In this document: positions 20,948 to 31,631 of the stretch, piece after piece
Numbering within the stretch: position 1 is the stretch's first letter
How the letters are laid out: every line of letters starts with the position of its first letter
Assembly: GCA_018136815.1 (NCBI GenBank)
Contig: CM030932.1
Coordinates: 750,081 to 814,080 of the forward strand
Direction of reading: 5' to 3'
Length of the DNA: 64,000 nt
Source: Isochrysis galbana
Lineage: Eukaryota > Haptophyta > Isochrysidales > Isochrysidaceae
Made by a program: the position numbers and the translations under genes
The notes under the pieces: generated by a model
What the model was told of the DNA's origin: nothing
What the model saw: the letters and a program-made list of their open reading frames with translations, nothing else
Databases searched by the model: none

Positions 20948-21981
20948 TATGGATATGGAGGTACATATCGTTCCTCGCTTTGAGGAAAACCAAAGCACAA
21001 AAATCCACACTAAGATGGGAGAAAAGGTTACCGGTCCTCTCGGGGAAGTGGAAACAAGTATCGCAACTGTACAAATATAACTTTTTAACACCTAGGGACT
21101 CCTATCTGCATTTTAAACATATTCTACATAGGAGAATAGCTACGGCGAACCGTTTTGCCGACGATCCGACATGCCGCTTTTGTGGCATAGCCCCCGAGAG
21201 TTCCACTCACTTGGCCTCATGTATCGCGACGGAGCCTGTCTTTGAATTCATAGAAGGACTTTTAGGGATTTGCCTTAAGCCGGGATCCGAAATACCCCAA
21301 CGTCTTTTCTGCTATCAGGTGGACAGACCGCACCCCTCCTCAGGATACTTAGGTATCTTGGCGTGGAGGTATATTCTAACCGACTTCTATAACATTCAGT
21401 ATGGCAACGCGGACGGCAGGTCCGTCAGGTCGATCTTAAGAGCGATCCTCACGAGATATCACCTGTTAGTAACGGCGAAAGTCGGTTTCTTTCAGAGGCT
21501 AAAAAAACAAAGGGAGAATATGGGGTTACACGCCCCGAGCAACAAACACATTAAGAGAATGATAAGCCCGCTGTACACGGTGGACAAGGATTTCAACATA
21601 GGAACGTCGGAGGACCTCTTGCAAGCGGCAAGGGGGCTAGACCTACGACACATCACCTAAAGCAGCTAAATCTCTGGGTAGGAATCACAGCAGTTACCAA
21701 AAAAGGAATCTAAATTATTTAAGGGAGAATAACCAAAGCTAACACCGAAAGCAAAGGACGAGCCACAGTCTCCCGCCCCCTTCTCTCCAACTCCTGGCCG
21801 AAGCAGCGCGCGCGGCCTCCCCGGAACCAGCTTCTCCGCCAACGAGGGAACTGGAGAAGGGGGAGGGGGTTGTTAGGGGTTAAGGTTGGGTAGTAGGGAG
21901 GTACACAAGCACACTGCCTCACGCCGCACACGTAGCGGGGTTTTTTAAGAAGATTTTTTTTTATGGATATGGAGGTACATA
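20948..21981 (+). mobile_element. 5'-truncated LINE with 20-bp target duplication
   Basis: TATGGATATGGAGGTACATA occurs at 20948-20967 and again at 21962-21981. The 994 bp between them begin inside a reverse-transcriptase ORF and end in a 3' UTR with a T-rich tail (GGGGTTTTTTAAGAAG and then nine T or so). 5' truncation plus a 20-bp TSD is the signature of target-primed reverse transcription. Base composition (about 47% GC in the ORF) is lower than that of the host genes. Confidence 0.92.
20968..21660 (+). pseudogene. LINE ORF2 C-terminal fragment with RT zinc-binding motif
   Basis: About 230 residues remain of the ORF2 polyprotein. A CRFCG, eight residues, H, four residues, C pattern (CRFCGIAPESSTHLASC) is the zinc-binding region that follows the reverse-transcriptase domain in many non-LTR elements. 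The palm and endonuclease domains are missing because of 5' truncation. The frame happens to stay open 60 nt into the left target site, so the apparent start at 20908 is host sequence and not part of the element. The stop is at 21658-21660. Confidence 0.8.
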
Positions 21982-22255
21982 GGTATTGACCCTACCTACC
22001 TATTCCTATGGCGTAACTCCGTAGGTACCTATGAGACAACTTAGACGCACATGGACCCCACCTAAGGAGCTGACGAACGCACCAAACCAAATGGGATTTG
22101 ACGATGCCCAGAGACTCCGCTTGAAGCTGTTAGGGAACTGGAGAGGGGGAGAAAAGGGGTAGCCGGTAGATAAGGACGGGTAGTATAGGGAGTAGCATCG
22201 CGCAGTACAAGTAGCGGAACTCGAAAATTTTGAAAAAAAAATCCATAATACCGCC
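21840..22255 (+). repeat. related LINE 3' UTR segment, second copy
   Basis: 22130-22250 (GAACTGGAGAGGGGGAG, then GACGGGTAGTATAGGGAG, then AGTAGCGGAA) parallels 21846-21950 (GAACTGGAGAAGGGGGAG, GTTGGGTAGTAGGGAG, CGTAGCGGGG) in the same order. This suggests a second, older 3' end of the same element family placed just downstream of the first. Confidence 0.55.
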
Positions 22256-22414
22256 GCGCGTACGCACACAGCTCGTACGGCGGAGACATATCTGCATACG
22301 ATCGACGTATTTGGGCTAGCGCCTCGCATATAAACGGCATATATTTTTAAGCATGTTTGGGCGCTTTTCCCTACATATTCCTGTCTACCCCTATGCTGAA
22401 CTCAAAATTGCTGC

Positions 22415-24058
22415 TTACGAGGAAACAAAACCCTCAGACACACGCCTGCGCATCGCGGCAATGAGAGATGCACGGTCAATTTGGGAGGCCTCCCAGCACC
22501 CAGCGCCACGTCGACGTTGAGTGGAGTGGCTGTTTGCTGCGGCCATCTCCGCCATATCATCATCAGTGAGCCCAGTAATGTCCGCGTCAACCAGCGCCTC
22601 CCACAGAGCACCCTTGAGGTAGTCGCGCATGGCTGAAGGCTCTTCCATTGGTGGCCGGCCCACGCGTCCTTTTCCAGCCGCGTGTCGGCAATGTGCCGCG
22701 CCACATTTGACGCATTGCGGGCACGCGTGTCGAGCGTATGTCTCAAAAAAACGCACCCAGCTTTCATCAGAGTTGTCAAACGCGGGCACGGCATCGTCTT
22801 TATGTATTGTACAGACATTGTGCAAAACCATGGACGCGTAGATGAGTCGAGCAGTGGTGTGGTGGTTGAGCCCGATGTCATGGATTAGGAACCTGTGATC
22901 AGCGGTTGGAGGGGGGAGAGGGGGGGGAGGAATCAGACATTTATCTACGCACAGAGCGGACAGCTTCTGTCCTGTGGTTGAGAGGTGATGTGCTCACCTG
23001 AACCGATTTTTCCATCGCCCAAACGTCTCTTCCACAAAGAAACGTGTGGAGGATTGACAGAAGTTGAACCAATACTCCTCCTCAGTGCTCGGGCTGCCGT
23101 ACGGATTCAACAGAAGGCCACCTGTGTCCTTAGCGCCACCATCTGCGGCAATCACACCACCTTCTCCCAACCAAGCCTCGCGATTTGCTTTCACCTTATT
23201 CAAAAGAGCACTTTCTGCGAGCACGGCACTGTCGCCACTTCGGCCCGGCTGCCCGACATCGGCGCCAACAAACAAATAGAAAGAATCCACAAAGGCCACC
23301 GCGAGAAGCGACGTCCAGCCCTTATAGTTGCGAAACTCCATCTTGCCCACCTCGTGGTCCGGAGTAAAAGGAATGTGAGTGCCATCAACCGCCATTGCCA
23401 CGTTTGGGATGCCACGACGCTTCTCAAACTCCTCTCTGACGCCGCGGATGTACTCGGGGGGCCGAGGAGTGTTGGGCATGTACGTGGGCTTGAGCACGTT
23501 GAGCACGCCCGCCACGAAGTCGTCGAGATAGCCCTTGACCGTTGTCGCACCCAAGCTGGCAGCGTCGCCCGCGACCTTGGGGACCACGCCGTGCGCGATG
23601 AGGTAGAGGCACACCGCCACCTTGAAGCGCCCACTCACTGCCAGCTCGGGGTTGCGGCACTGCGAGTCGACCAAGAAGCCTGCACTCGCCAGCGTGTTCG
23701 CGATGAGCTCGAACGTCGCCCTCGTCACCCTGAAGTTGGTCTTGTACGTGATCTCGTCGCCAGCCTCGAGGTAACCGTAGATGGTGGAGCCCCGCCAACC
23801 ACCGTCAGCCCGCTCCACATACCGCCGCCGTTTGCGGCCGCCAGGCTCTTGCGCGCCGGTGGGCTCGAGGGTGGCCGTGGACGCCAGCACAGCCGCTTGC
23901 GCCGCGAGCTGGACGATCGCGAGCCGCCGCGTGCGCCGCGACCACTCGCGATCACCCTGTGCTGCCACTGCCGCAGCCTCTGTCGCTCCTGCCGCCTCTC
24001 CACCGGCGCCCAGCATCGCCAGCGCAGCGACGACGGCGGCATGCCCGCGGCTGGGCAT
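22415..24058 (-). CDS. PIF/Harbinger-type transposase (DDE)
   Basis: Two exons: 24058-22998 and 22892-22415, with a GT-AG intron at 22893-22997 (donor GTGAGC), giving 512 residues from the first ATG. The catalytic triad is visible: AVDGTHIPF (first D), FVGADVGQPGRSGDS (second D region) and FVEETFGRWKNRF (E) across the splice, then LIYASMVLHN. This fits DDE_Tnp_4 of Harbinger elements, which move by cut-and-paste with a 3-bp target site. The frame is intact, so the enzyme may be functional. Terminal inverted repeats were not found by eye, and no Myb-like partner gene is next to it. Confidence 0.88.
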
Positions 24059-24398
24059 TTGAGCGCACCAGAGCGCCCGGCGGAGCGATCCAGGGCACCA
24101 AAATCTCGCGATAGGGGTTTCGTCGGCTCGCACCAAGATATCTCTAAAAAATTAGCTTATTGTTTTGGTCTTGCAAAGGGGGTAAGTCTCCCCTCCTTTT
24201 ACAGATAGTTTCGGCTCGCCTTCTCCCCCCCGCCCCGCGAACGCGCTCCTCTCTCTCTCTCTCTTCTCCTCCTTTCCCTAGTCCTCATTCTCTCTCCCAC
24301 CTCGAGCCGCCGGTCAGATAGTTTTCACATAACCGGTGCTCTTCTTCACAACAACAACAGCCTCTCTTCCGGCGGCGCGTAGCAGCGACCACCCTCTT

Positions 24399-24399
<1 letters not shown>

Positions 24400-24437
<38 letters not shown>
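24400..24437 (+). repeat. (CT)n microsatellite
   Basis: 38 bp of TCTC in the 5' flank of the TPM-domain gene, about 100 bp before its ATG. Confidence 0.9.
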
Positions 24438-24439
<2 letters not shown>

Positions 24440-24541
24440 GCCCCTCTTCTCCCCTCACCTTCCCATTGTACGTAATTCAACGAAACAGTGGTGCCATTTA
24501 GCGGAAACGCCCCTTTCTCCCCCCACCCCCTTGCTTTCGCG

Positions 24542-25792
24542 ATGGCGTGCCGCCTGGCGCCTCTCCTCCTTCTCCTCCCCACCGCCTCGGCGTCCGAATG
24601 CGCGGCAGCAGAGACGTGCTCCTCTCTCTCGTTGCCGGCACGCCCCGCCGCCGGCCGTGCGCTCGTTGACCCCTTCTCTCTCCTCTCCCCCGCCGCTTCT
24701 ACCCTTATAAACGCCAATTTGACCCATTCGAATGCGACGACGAAACTCTCGGCCTATCTCGTTCTCCTGCCCGCTCTTCCGGCCGAGCTCGAGGGGAAAC
24801 CGCTCAAAGAAGCCGCACGTGCCATCGCCTACAGCTGGTTCCCCAAGCAGGCCGAGGCGGAGGGGCAGGCTTTCACTTCTTCGAACAGGCGTGCGCTCGA
24901 GAGGAGTTTAATACTACTGGTGGTCCTCTCTTCTGGAGAGGGCTCTGCGGCGCGTGCTGAGGTGTGGATGGGCTCCAAGGTGCGCAAGAAGCTGTCCGCC
25001 CAGCAGGCACGCAAAATCACGCGCCGGCTCGCCTCGATCGAAAAGACCAAGGGCATCGAGGCCGCGTGCGCCGCCGCTGCTGTTGACCTCCGCAAGCAGC
25101 TAGCAAAGGGGCGCGGGATCCTCGCCAACTTCCGCGCGGTGTTGATGCCCCTGCTACTGATCTTTGGAGTCTTCTATTTCTTCCTGAAGAACCAGCGCGC
25201 TACTATGCCCGGATTCGAGCATGAACTGCTCGCGAGGGGATGCGCGGGAATGGGAGAGGGGACGGTCGCCGGCCGACGCATTGGTGGTGCTGCCAACCGT
25301 GGCGGCGTGGCGTATGACCTGAACGCGGGCATGATGCGGCGCAGCGGAATGAGAAACCGCGCGGCCACCAGGCATGTGCCAGAACGTGGCACAGGCCCAC
25401 TCTACGGCCGCTCGGTCGCGAGTGATTCTGACGACGAGCCGCTGCCCTATCAGGCATGCACATCGGCGGGCCGTGACGGCGCCGACTCGTGCTCAAGCGC
25501 AAGCAGTGGCCCGGCTGATGGGCCCGTCGGATGCCAGGCTACACAGCAGGTGCCCACGAGGCCCGATGCCCCCGGCTACCCTAACCGCGCCCTTAGCGAC
25601 TGCGACGACGACAGCAATCGCTCATCGGACGGGGGTGCGGTGGCGCCTCTCTTCGGGCCCGAGGGCACCGAGCTTCCGTTGGGGCTTTCGGCTGCAGATA
25701 GCTGGGTGGATGTTGGCCGGCTCGACGGCAGCGTGGCCGTCGCGACCACCGCCACCGCACGCCATCAAGACTCGTCCGATGATAGTGCATGA
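24542..25792 (+). CDS. TPM-domain membrane protein
   Basis: 416 residues, intronless, ATG at 24542. Residues 1-18 are a signal peptide. Residues about 40-195 resemble a TPM domain: YLVLLPALP, the ILLVVLSSGEG strand with VWMGSKVRKKLS, and a final helix. Residues 199-215 (AVLMPLLLIFGVFYFFL) form one transmembrane helix. The last 200 residues are Asp/Ser-rich and disordered. NLT and NAT near residues 59-66 are possible glycosylation sites. Plastid TLP18.3 and the animal acetylcholine-receptor chaperone MOLO-1 share the signal-TPM-TM plan. The absence of a phenylalanine transit motif favours the secretory pathway here. The domain call is good and the function is unknown. Confidence 0.72.
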   Translation: MACRLAPLLLLLPTASASECAAAETCSSLSLPARPAAGRALVDPFSLLSPAASTLINANLTHSNATTKLSAYLVLLPALPAELEGKPLKEAARAIAYSWFPKQAEAEGQAFTSSNRRALERSLILLVVLSSGEGSAARAEVWMGSKVRKKLSAQQARKITRRLASIEKTKGIEAACAAAAVDLRKQLAKGRGILANFRAVLMPLLLIFGVFYFFLKNQRATMPGFEHELLARGCAGMGEGTVAGRRIGGAANRGGVAYDLNAGMMRRSGMRNRAATRHVPERGTGPLYGRSVASDSDDEPLPYQACTSAGRDGADSCSSASSGPADGPVGCQATQQVPTRPDAPGYPNRALSDCDDDSNRSSDGGAVAPLFGPEGTELPLGLSAADSWVDVGRLDGSVAVATTATARHQDSSDDSA

Positions 25793-26780
25793 GCCGCCCA
25801 ACCCGTTGGGATGCGCACCCTCGGCCGAGCCGATCGGCAGTGAGGACAATGGGAGCGCGCATACTTCCAATGGTCGCTCTGTTGGGATATAGAGCGGCGC
25901 AAACGCTAGCAGCAAGCAGAAATGCCATCCGTGTGCCCTCGTGGGTGCCCGGGGATATTGCCTAGTTGGCATGCAGCGGGTGGATAGAATAGACTCCATG
26001 GTTGCGTCCGTCCGTGACGGGTCGGGAGAGTGACGCGCGTGTGGGTGGCAGGTGTTTGCTGTTGGCTGAAGAAGAAGAAGGGTGGAGCGCCGCACACGAA
26101 TCCCCTGCACATAACATTCGCATCCCTGCCTTGCATACACCCTACTACACGGCTAAGCCCCGCTCGCTGGTACTGCCAGCACGGCGCCGCCAACTCATCA
26201 CTGGCAAACCCCAGCGCAGTGCAATGCAGCTCGTATAGTATACGTATAGCAACGGTGCCATGCAAGCCCGGAGTCGACGGGCAGGACTTGAGCTTGAGCA
26301 CTGAGTGCACGTTCGTTGTTCAATGTGCCGTCGAACAAGCTAGCAAGGCGTAGTAAAGCGGAGCAGCGCGCGTGCGGCGCCTGGCAGTGTGAGCTTGTAG
26401 CGCGCTCGCGCTCGCGCTGCTCGAGGTTTTCGCCACTGGATGGCTTGTGCTTATGGTTGCATGGCCGATGGCCCCGTTAACCGTTGATGGCCTGGCTTCC
26501 AAGTGGTACACTTCTGCGGCTGCGCCGGCAGTTTTGCGAAGTCTAGGCTAGCAGCTTGCTTGCCTGCTGAGAGACTTCACTTGCTGCCTTTGCAGTCTAG
26601 AAGTGGAAAGCCTTATTTGCGATGGTTATTGTTGCGGCCCTCGTCCTCTCCACTCCACGCGCTCGCCCTCGTCATCCGGCCTTGCGCCGCCGCCAACGGT
26701 CGCTCCAACCCCGCCTCCTCCCTCGCCGCCTCCTTCGTTGCCTCCACCTCCCTCGCCCCCATTTGAACACTTTGACGAAT
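25793..26780. other. no gene recognised
   Basis: 3' flank of the TPM gene and unassigned sequence. 26690-26765 encodes only Pro/Ser low complexity on both strands. Confidence 0.35.
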
Positions 26781-26782
26781 TG

Positions 26783-26905
26783 TGATGGCCCATAGGGCCT
26801 GAGGGCAATGAAGAAGGGGCCATGCCGGCGGCAGGCGCGGCGGAGGAGACGAGTTCGGAGGTGCTGACGGGCTGAGGCCCGTCAGCAGAGGAAGGCGGGC
26901 AGGCA
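26783..26905 (-). repeat. retroelement ORF start fragment, shared with 56886-57020
   Basis: About 115 bp are nearly identical to 56895-57020, including the hairpin GCTGACGGGCTGA plus GGCCCGTCAGC. On the minus strand both encode CPPSSADG, then QPVSTSE, and APSSLPSGPMGH. At 26905 it joins a LINE ORF2 sequence directly. Confidence 0.8.
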
Positions 26906-27580
26906 TCTCCACGTGGAGTAATATCCGGCGGCGTAAAGTCGATCTATCCTAGTGTGTGTTTGATGTCCGCATCTTGTGAATTGGGCCTTGAGGCCCGGAT
27001 TGACTAGCACGTGTACATCGGTGAGTCCGTGCGTGGCGAGCGCCCTCGCCAGGGCTTTACCTCCCGTGTTGGCGTAGGGGGCCGCTCCCGCGCTGGAACG
27101 GGTATCTCTATTTACGTTTTCTACACAGTTAAAGTCGCCCGCTAATACGGTGTGGGGAAGTATTTCCGCCGCCACGTGTAACACTTTGATTTCGTCCTTG
27201 CGTTTACTAGGCTGCGCGTTTAAGTATATAGAGGATAAGGATATTGTTTCATGTCCGATTTTAGCTTTAACCACTATCAGTCTCCCCGGGATAACTACCG
27301 ACCAAGAATCTACTACTACGTCGCTTCTGTCCTTTCTAATGGCTACCGCCACTCCGCTCCCGGGGTCACCCCTGGGTGCGGGAGATTGGAACCAGTCCCA
27401 ACCTAGGGACCGGGCCAGGTTGCGCACTCTTAGGTGCCAACCGTCGCTGTAGTAATGCAGTTCTTGCGCGTAAAGAATGTGGATTCCTCCCAATCTCGCT
27501 TGCGCTAGAGTAGATGCTAACTTGTGCTTAGCTCCATTCAAATTGTATGTTGCAATCTTAACTTCGTTACTACTCACCAT
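26906..27580 (-). pseudogene. LINE ORF2 fragment: APE-type endonuclease domain
   Basis: Starts at the ATG at 27580, overlapping the ORF1 stop by 11 nt (ATGGTGAGTAG). Endonuclease signatures appear in order: IATYNLNG, YAQELH, an RLIVVKAKIG strand, LAGDFN and RIDRLYAAG. The sequence ends at 26906, where it fuses to the end of another retroelement, so the final SDH motif, the reverse transcriptase and the 3' UTR are all missing. The frame has not been interrupted otherwise, suggesting a fairly recent event. Confidence 0.85.
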
Positions 27581-29227
27581 GACGGTATAAGCAGCTGACA
27601 CCGTTTACACAGTATCCTGGATACGCTTTATTGGGTTTGAGATTGCATTTTACCATACAAATTTGCTTGCCCGTCTTGGGATCTTTCGCCCAACATCCTG
27701 GGATGTCGTGGTCAGATGAGCATTGAACGACTTGCCGCCCTTTCAGGCGGTTGTTTTTGCATTCGCCGGCCATGAAACGACGGCATGGTGCCGCCGCCTC
27801 GAGCCCCATCATGGCTCGAAACTCCATGGCGTTGCTTGCTGCACGTTGCTTCTTGCGTTGTTCCGCTTTCGCCTTGTCTTGCTCGCAAGTACATTGGCGG
27901 AAGCTCACTTGGTTCTTACGCAAAAACGATATGGCCCATGGTTTGTCATAGCCTTTGCAGCCTCCCGGGGTGCCGTGTATAGCAATCTCACCCTCAGGGG
28001 TTACGCATTCGACCGAAGAGCGGACCGCGTAGTCCAAATTGAAATTCTCCCCGTCGTCGAGGGTCACGTGGATGTTCCTAGGGAAGCGATGCCCTAGGGC
28101 GGATGTATCTGTGTAGACATAGAAGTGCCAAATCGGGCGTTTGCCCGATTCTACTTTGGTGATCCCCTCTAGGGTGGTCTTGGCGCGCTGTTGATTGCCC
28201 CGGAGCACGTGGAAACCTTCACGCTCTAGCGCACTAGCCAGGTGTCGAGTCTTAGTCTTGTATGCTTTGACCGGGTCAAAGATACGCAAGACGATGTATG
28301 TGGCTACCTCCTTTAGGGAGGATCGGATCGCGCTTGACTTGCGGGGAGCTGAGTCGGCTAACGCCCCATAGGTGATCGCGAATTCGTGTGCGACGCCCGA
28401 TAGGGTAGCCTGAATTTTGTCGCCGTATGCGGCTTTGAACTGATCGTGTGCGTCGTCATCGACATAAAAATCCAAGGCCCCTTGCGACCTTTGTCCATCC
28501 CATCCGGGGTGGCGTCCAAGCCCTCGAGCTTGGAAAGAAGGAACTTCATGTAGGTCGCCATGTCCTCGCTCTTGATGTCCTTCTTGTCGTCGGCTAGCTG
28601 CGCTAGCTGAATGTAGAAGGGAGTGTCCTCCGGCTCTTCTTCCTCATCTTGATCATGAGGGGGAGAGGCAAATTGCGTTGCAATGGGAGGATTCGGTTTT
28701 GGGTCCGACTGCGGGTCCGCCCGCTTGCGCGAGGGTAGCGTGGGTTGTTGGGTGGGTTGAGGTGGGGCTTGCTGCTTCTGTGTTGGCTGCTGTGCCATGG
28801 GTCCAGCCGCTTCGGCGTACGATTTCTGTTTAGTGTTCTTTGAGATGTTGGAGGCCGAAAAGGCCCCCAAGATTGATTGTTGTGTGAAGTGCCCGCCCAC
28901 GAGGGGTGCACTGATGGTAGGAGTTGCCACCATGGGGGTGACAGCAGTGCTGTCACCCACCATGGGGAGTCCTTGTTGGGGTGGCAGGGCGGCAGTGGCA
29001 GGAGGCAGGGTCAGAGACTGGCCCTGCTGGTCTGCAGGGAACAGGACTCTGCCTGTTCCCTGCCTCTGGTGGTGTTGGGGAGGCGAGGGCGGGAGGATCA
29101 TGTCGACGTCGCTGTCTGTGAGGGGGGCAGCCTGCGAGCGCTTCGGCTCCGGCGGCTTGGGGCGGCCCCGGTGGGGCGTCGTGGCGGCGGGGGGCTGGGA
29201 GGTGGGAGCGGTCGGCGCGCGCTCCAT
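27570..29227 (-). pseudogene. LINE ORF1 with one frameshift
   Basis: Starts at the ATG at 29227 (MERAPTAP) after a leader with TATCGTTATAGTTTCAGCG. The first frame runs to about 28480 and the second continues from LDFYVDDDAHDQF to the stop at 27570; a 1-nt slip near GGGGCCTTGGATTTTT joins them, giving roughly 550 residues. The N-terminal half is Pro/Gln-rich and disordered. The C-terminus is Cys/His-rich (CRRFMAGEC, then CSSDHDIPGC, CLYRHGE), a likely RNA-binding zinc region. ORF1 proteins coat the element RNA. The frameshift could be a mutation or a sequencing error in the T-run. Confidence 0.82.
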
Positions 29228-29532
29228 CGCTGAAACTATAACGATAGTTTTTCATCACAGGCTAGCTACATAGCTACATGTTCACATATTGCACATCACA
29301 AGTACCCTGTATGCGACAGCTATACGGGTCCTATGGGTTCCACGCGATGGGCATGCGGAGCTAGGTCATAGCCGCAATTGCGGGCATCGATGGCGCAGTA
29401 GCCGGCGGCATGTTGGGCCATGCAGCGCATGCGCGGTAGTTAGTACCAGGCGGCGATAGCTCACGTGAGCCATCGCTGGAGTGCGCGCCACCTTTGTGCG
29501 TGGCCAACCGAAGGCATTGCCTGTCTACGCCA
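29228..29532. other. LINE 5' flank, no gene
   Basis: 29236-29255 (AACTATAACGATAGTTTTTC) is the conserved 5' end of this LINE family, also seen at 41420 and 63043. The rest is the 3' flank of the transporter gene. Confidence 0.5.
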
Positions 29533-31318
29533 TCACAGCATCTGAAACGCCCGCTCTGCAGAGTCGCCTCCCGCGCAAAACTTTGGGTGTGGCGTGTTGG
29601 CCTCGGAGGAGCCGGCGGAGGAGGAGCCCGGCATGGTGGTGGGCTTGCCACCCAGTGCGAGCGCGAGATATCGAGTCAGCGGGTGTTCGATGTTCTCTAG
29701 ATAAATGCGGATCACAGCGGTGATAGGCACGGCAAGCACCATGCCTGTGATTCCCCACACCGAGCCCCACAAGAGGATCGCCAGCATCACCATGACGGGC
29801 TCCAAATTGGTCGAGTTGGCAAAGACCTGCAGTGCAAGGCAGGCGGGCGTTGACGGCGGGCGGTGGCCGCGCAGCGGGCTGACGCTAAAGGCCGTGCGGC
29901 GCGCGCCTTCGGCTCAATGATGTCCTTGTTGACAAACGCCAGCAGCATCGGAGCAAAGAAGACGATGGCGATCTCAGCTGTCGAGAACTTTGGATCGAGC
30001 GCCACAAAGGGTAGTGGGAGGAGCACACCAAGCGGTGCCCCAATGGCCGGGATGAAGTTGAGCCAAAATGTGAGCAGGCCGAAGACAAGCGCGAGGCCCA
30101 TCTCGAGGCCGACTGCGTAGGCAGATGGGGCCGTCACGAAAGATGAGGCGCGGCGCGAGTGCGGCGTGAGGTGGCGTTACGCGGGTGCACAGGCAGGGCG
30201 CACTCAGGGTCAGGATGGCCGCGTGGACTATGCCCACAAGGCACGAAAGGGAAGTTTTCCCAGCAATGTAGTCGAAGATCTTCTGCTCTGCCGGCGACGT
30301 CGCACGTGGCCGCCCATTGGGCTCGTCCTCCACCTGCTCCTCCACCTGCAGGTGACGCCAAGTGAGGTGGAAACGTGACCGGCGCCTCCGCCGGGCTCGG
30401 CCGTCCATGGGGTGCGCGGGCTCACTAGCATAAAGACGAGGAAGAGAAGGATGTAGACGACGTCCTCAAGCACGCCGGAAGCGGTCCCCAGAAGCGTGAC
30501 GATCGTATCGGACACGTCAAGGTGCTTCGCCATCTCCTTCTCGAGCTCAGCGAGGTGGCTCATCTGCCTTGCTTCGGACATATCGCTCGCATTGACCAGC
30601 CCAAATTCAATTTCGAGGCGGTGCATCTGGTGGACAGGTGGAAAAGTGGGTGAGTGGGGGATCCGAACCGCGTATATACTGCGCGTAGCGCGGCGGGCCA
30701 CCTCGGAAAACGTGTAGTCGATGAGCTCCTCGACGCGCGCATTGTAGATGCCCGCCCGCGAGGCAAAGGTGGATAGTGAGTTGGCCACGATGAATGAGAT
30801 AGCCATCAGCGTGACGACCGAGATAAGAAGCGCGAAAAGCACGGCCCACTTGCGGCCGAGCCGAAAGTAGCAACGCTCGGCGTAGAGCTCCGAGCGCGGG
30901 TGCCGGCACGAGAGGAAGTCGATGAGCGGCGTGAGTAGATACTTGAGCGCAACGGCGAGAAAAAATAGCACGAGCACTTCAGAGAGTGTCCACATCGCGA
31001 AGTAGACCACTGCCATCGCGCAAACGACGAGACAAAGCGTGCGGATGCGCTCGTCGATCAGCCCCTCCACCTGTGGACCAGGTATGTGGGGTGGGGTGAG
31101 GGCCCATCTGCTTCCTCGGGTGCAGCATGTGTTCTTGAGGGGCGAGAGAAGTAAATTGGCAAGAAAGTGGGAGATAGAGCGGCTGTAGAGGAAGGCGAGC
31201 GTCCTCTAGGCAGTTCCATCTCGGTGAGAGCGAGGATGGTAGGTGTAGAGAGCGAGGGATGCATGGCCTTGGTGAGCAAGCCCGCAACAGGAGTGGCGAA
31301 AGCGGTGTTAGCTGTGGC

Positions 31319-31357
<39 letters not shown>

Positions 31358-31631
31358 AGGCAGTTCCATCTCGGTGAGAGCGAGGATGGTAGGTGTAGAG
31401 AGCGAGGGAGGGGCGTCAAGGAGGGTGATTGTGGTGACAGAAGGATGTGTGTTCTACCTTGGTCAGAGGCCTCCGCGGCAGCAGGGAGGGCGGCTGTGAA
31501 GGGAGAGAGAGCGAGGAGAGCTCTGTCTGCATCCTGGCGAGCTGCGAGCGGAGAGAGGAGATTTCCTCCTGCTGGGCGAGGACGCGCGCCTCGAGGCCCG
31601 AGGCGCGCTGGCTCCACCAGCCATCTGACAT
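29533..31631 (-). CDS. AI-2E/PerM-family (UPF0118) membrane transporter
   Basis: Exons by splice signal and family fit: 31631-31458, 31070-30702, 30626-30426, 30345-30204, 30112-29907 and 29826-29533, giving 461 residues. If the 75-nt stopless intron 30627-30701 is retained the protein has 486. Exon 1 is a short coiled coil (LEARVLAQQEEISSLRSQL). About seven helices follow, with the family pattern GKTSLSCLVGI, then FGLLTFWLNFIPAIGAPLG, VNKDIIEPK and AILLWGSVWGITGMVLAVP. Bacterial relatives export AI-2 or act as Na+/H+ antiporters; eukaryotic algal members are uncharacterised. The intron after EPK is GC-AG. Introns after RRPLTK and VFML use GTAGAA and GTGAGC. Confidence 0.85.
31205..31410 (+). 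repeat. duplicated 55-bp unit flanking a (GA)n, inside intron 1
   Basis: CTAGGCAGTTCCATCTCGGT and the following GAGAGCGAGGATGGTAGGTG occur at 31205-31259 and 31355-31408. Between them lies a 34-bp GA microsatellite at 31321-31354. Both are in the first intron (31071-31457) of the transporter gene. Confidence 0.9.
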
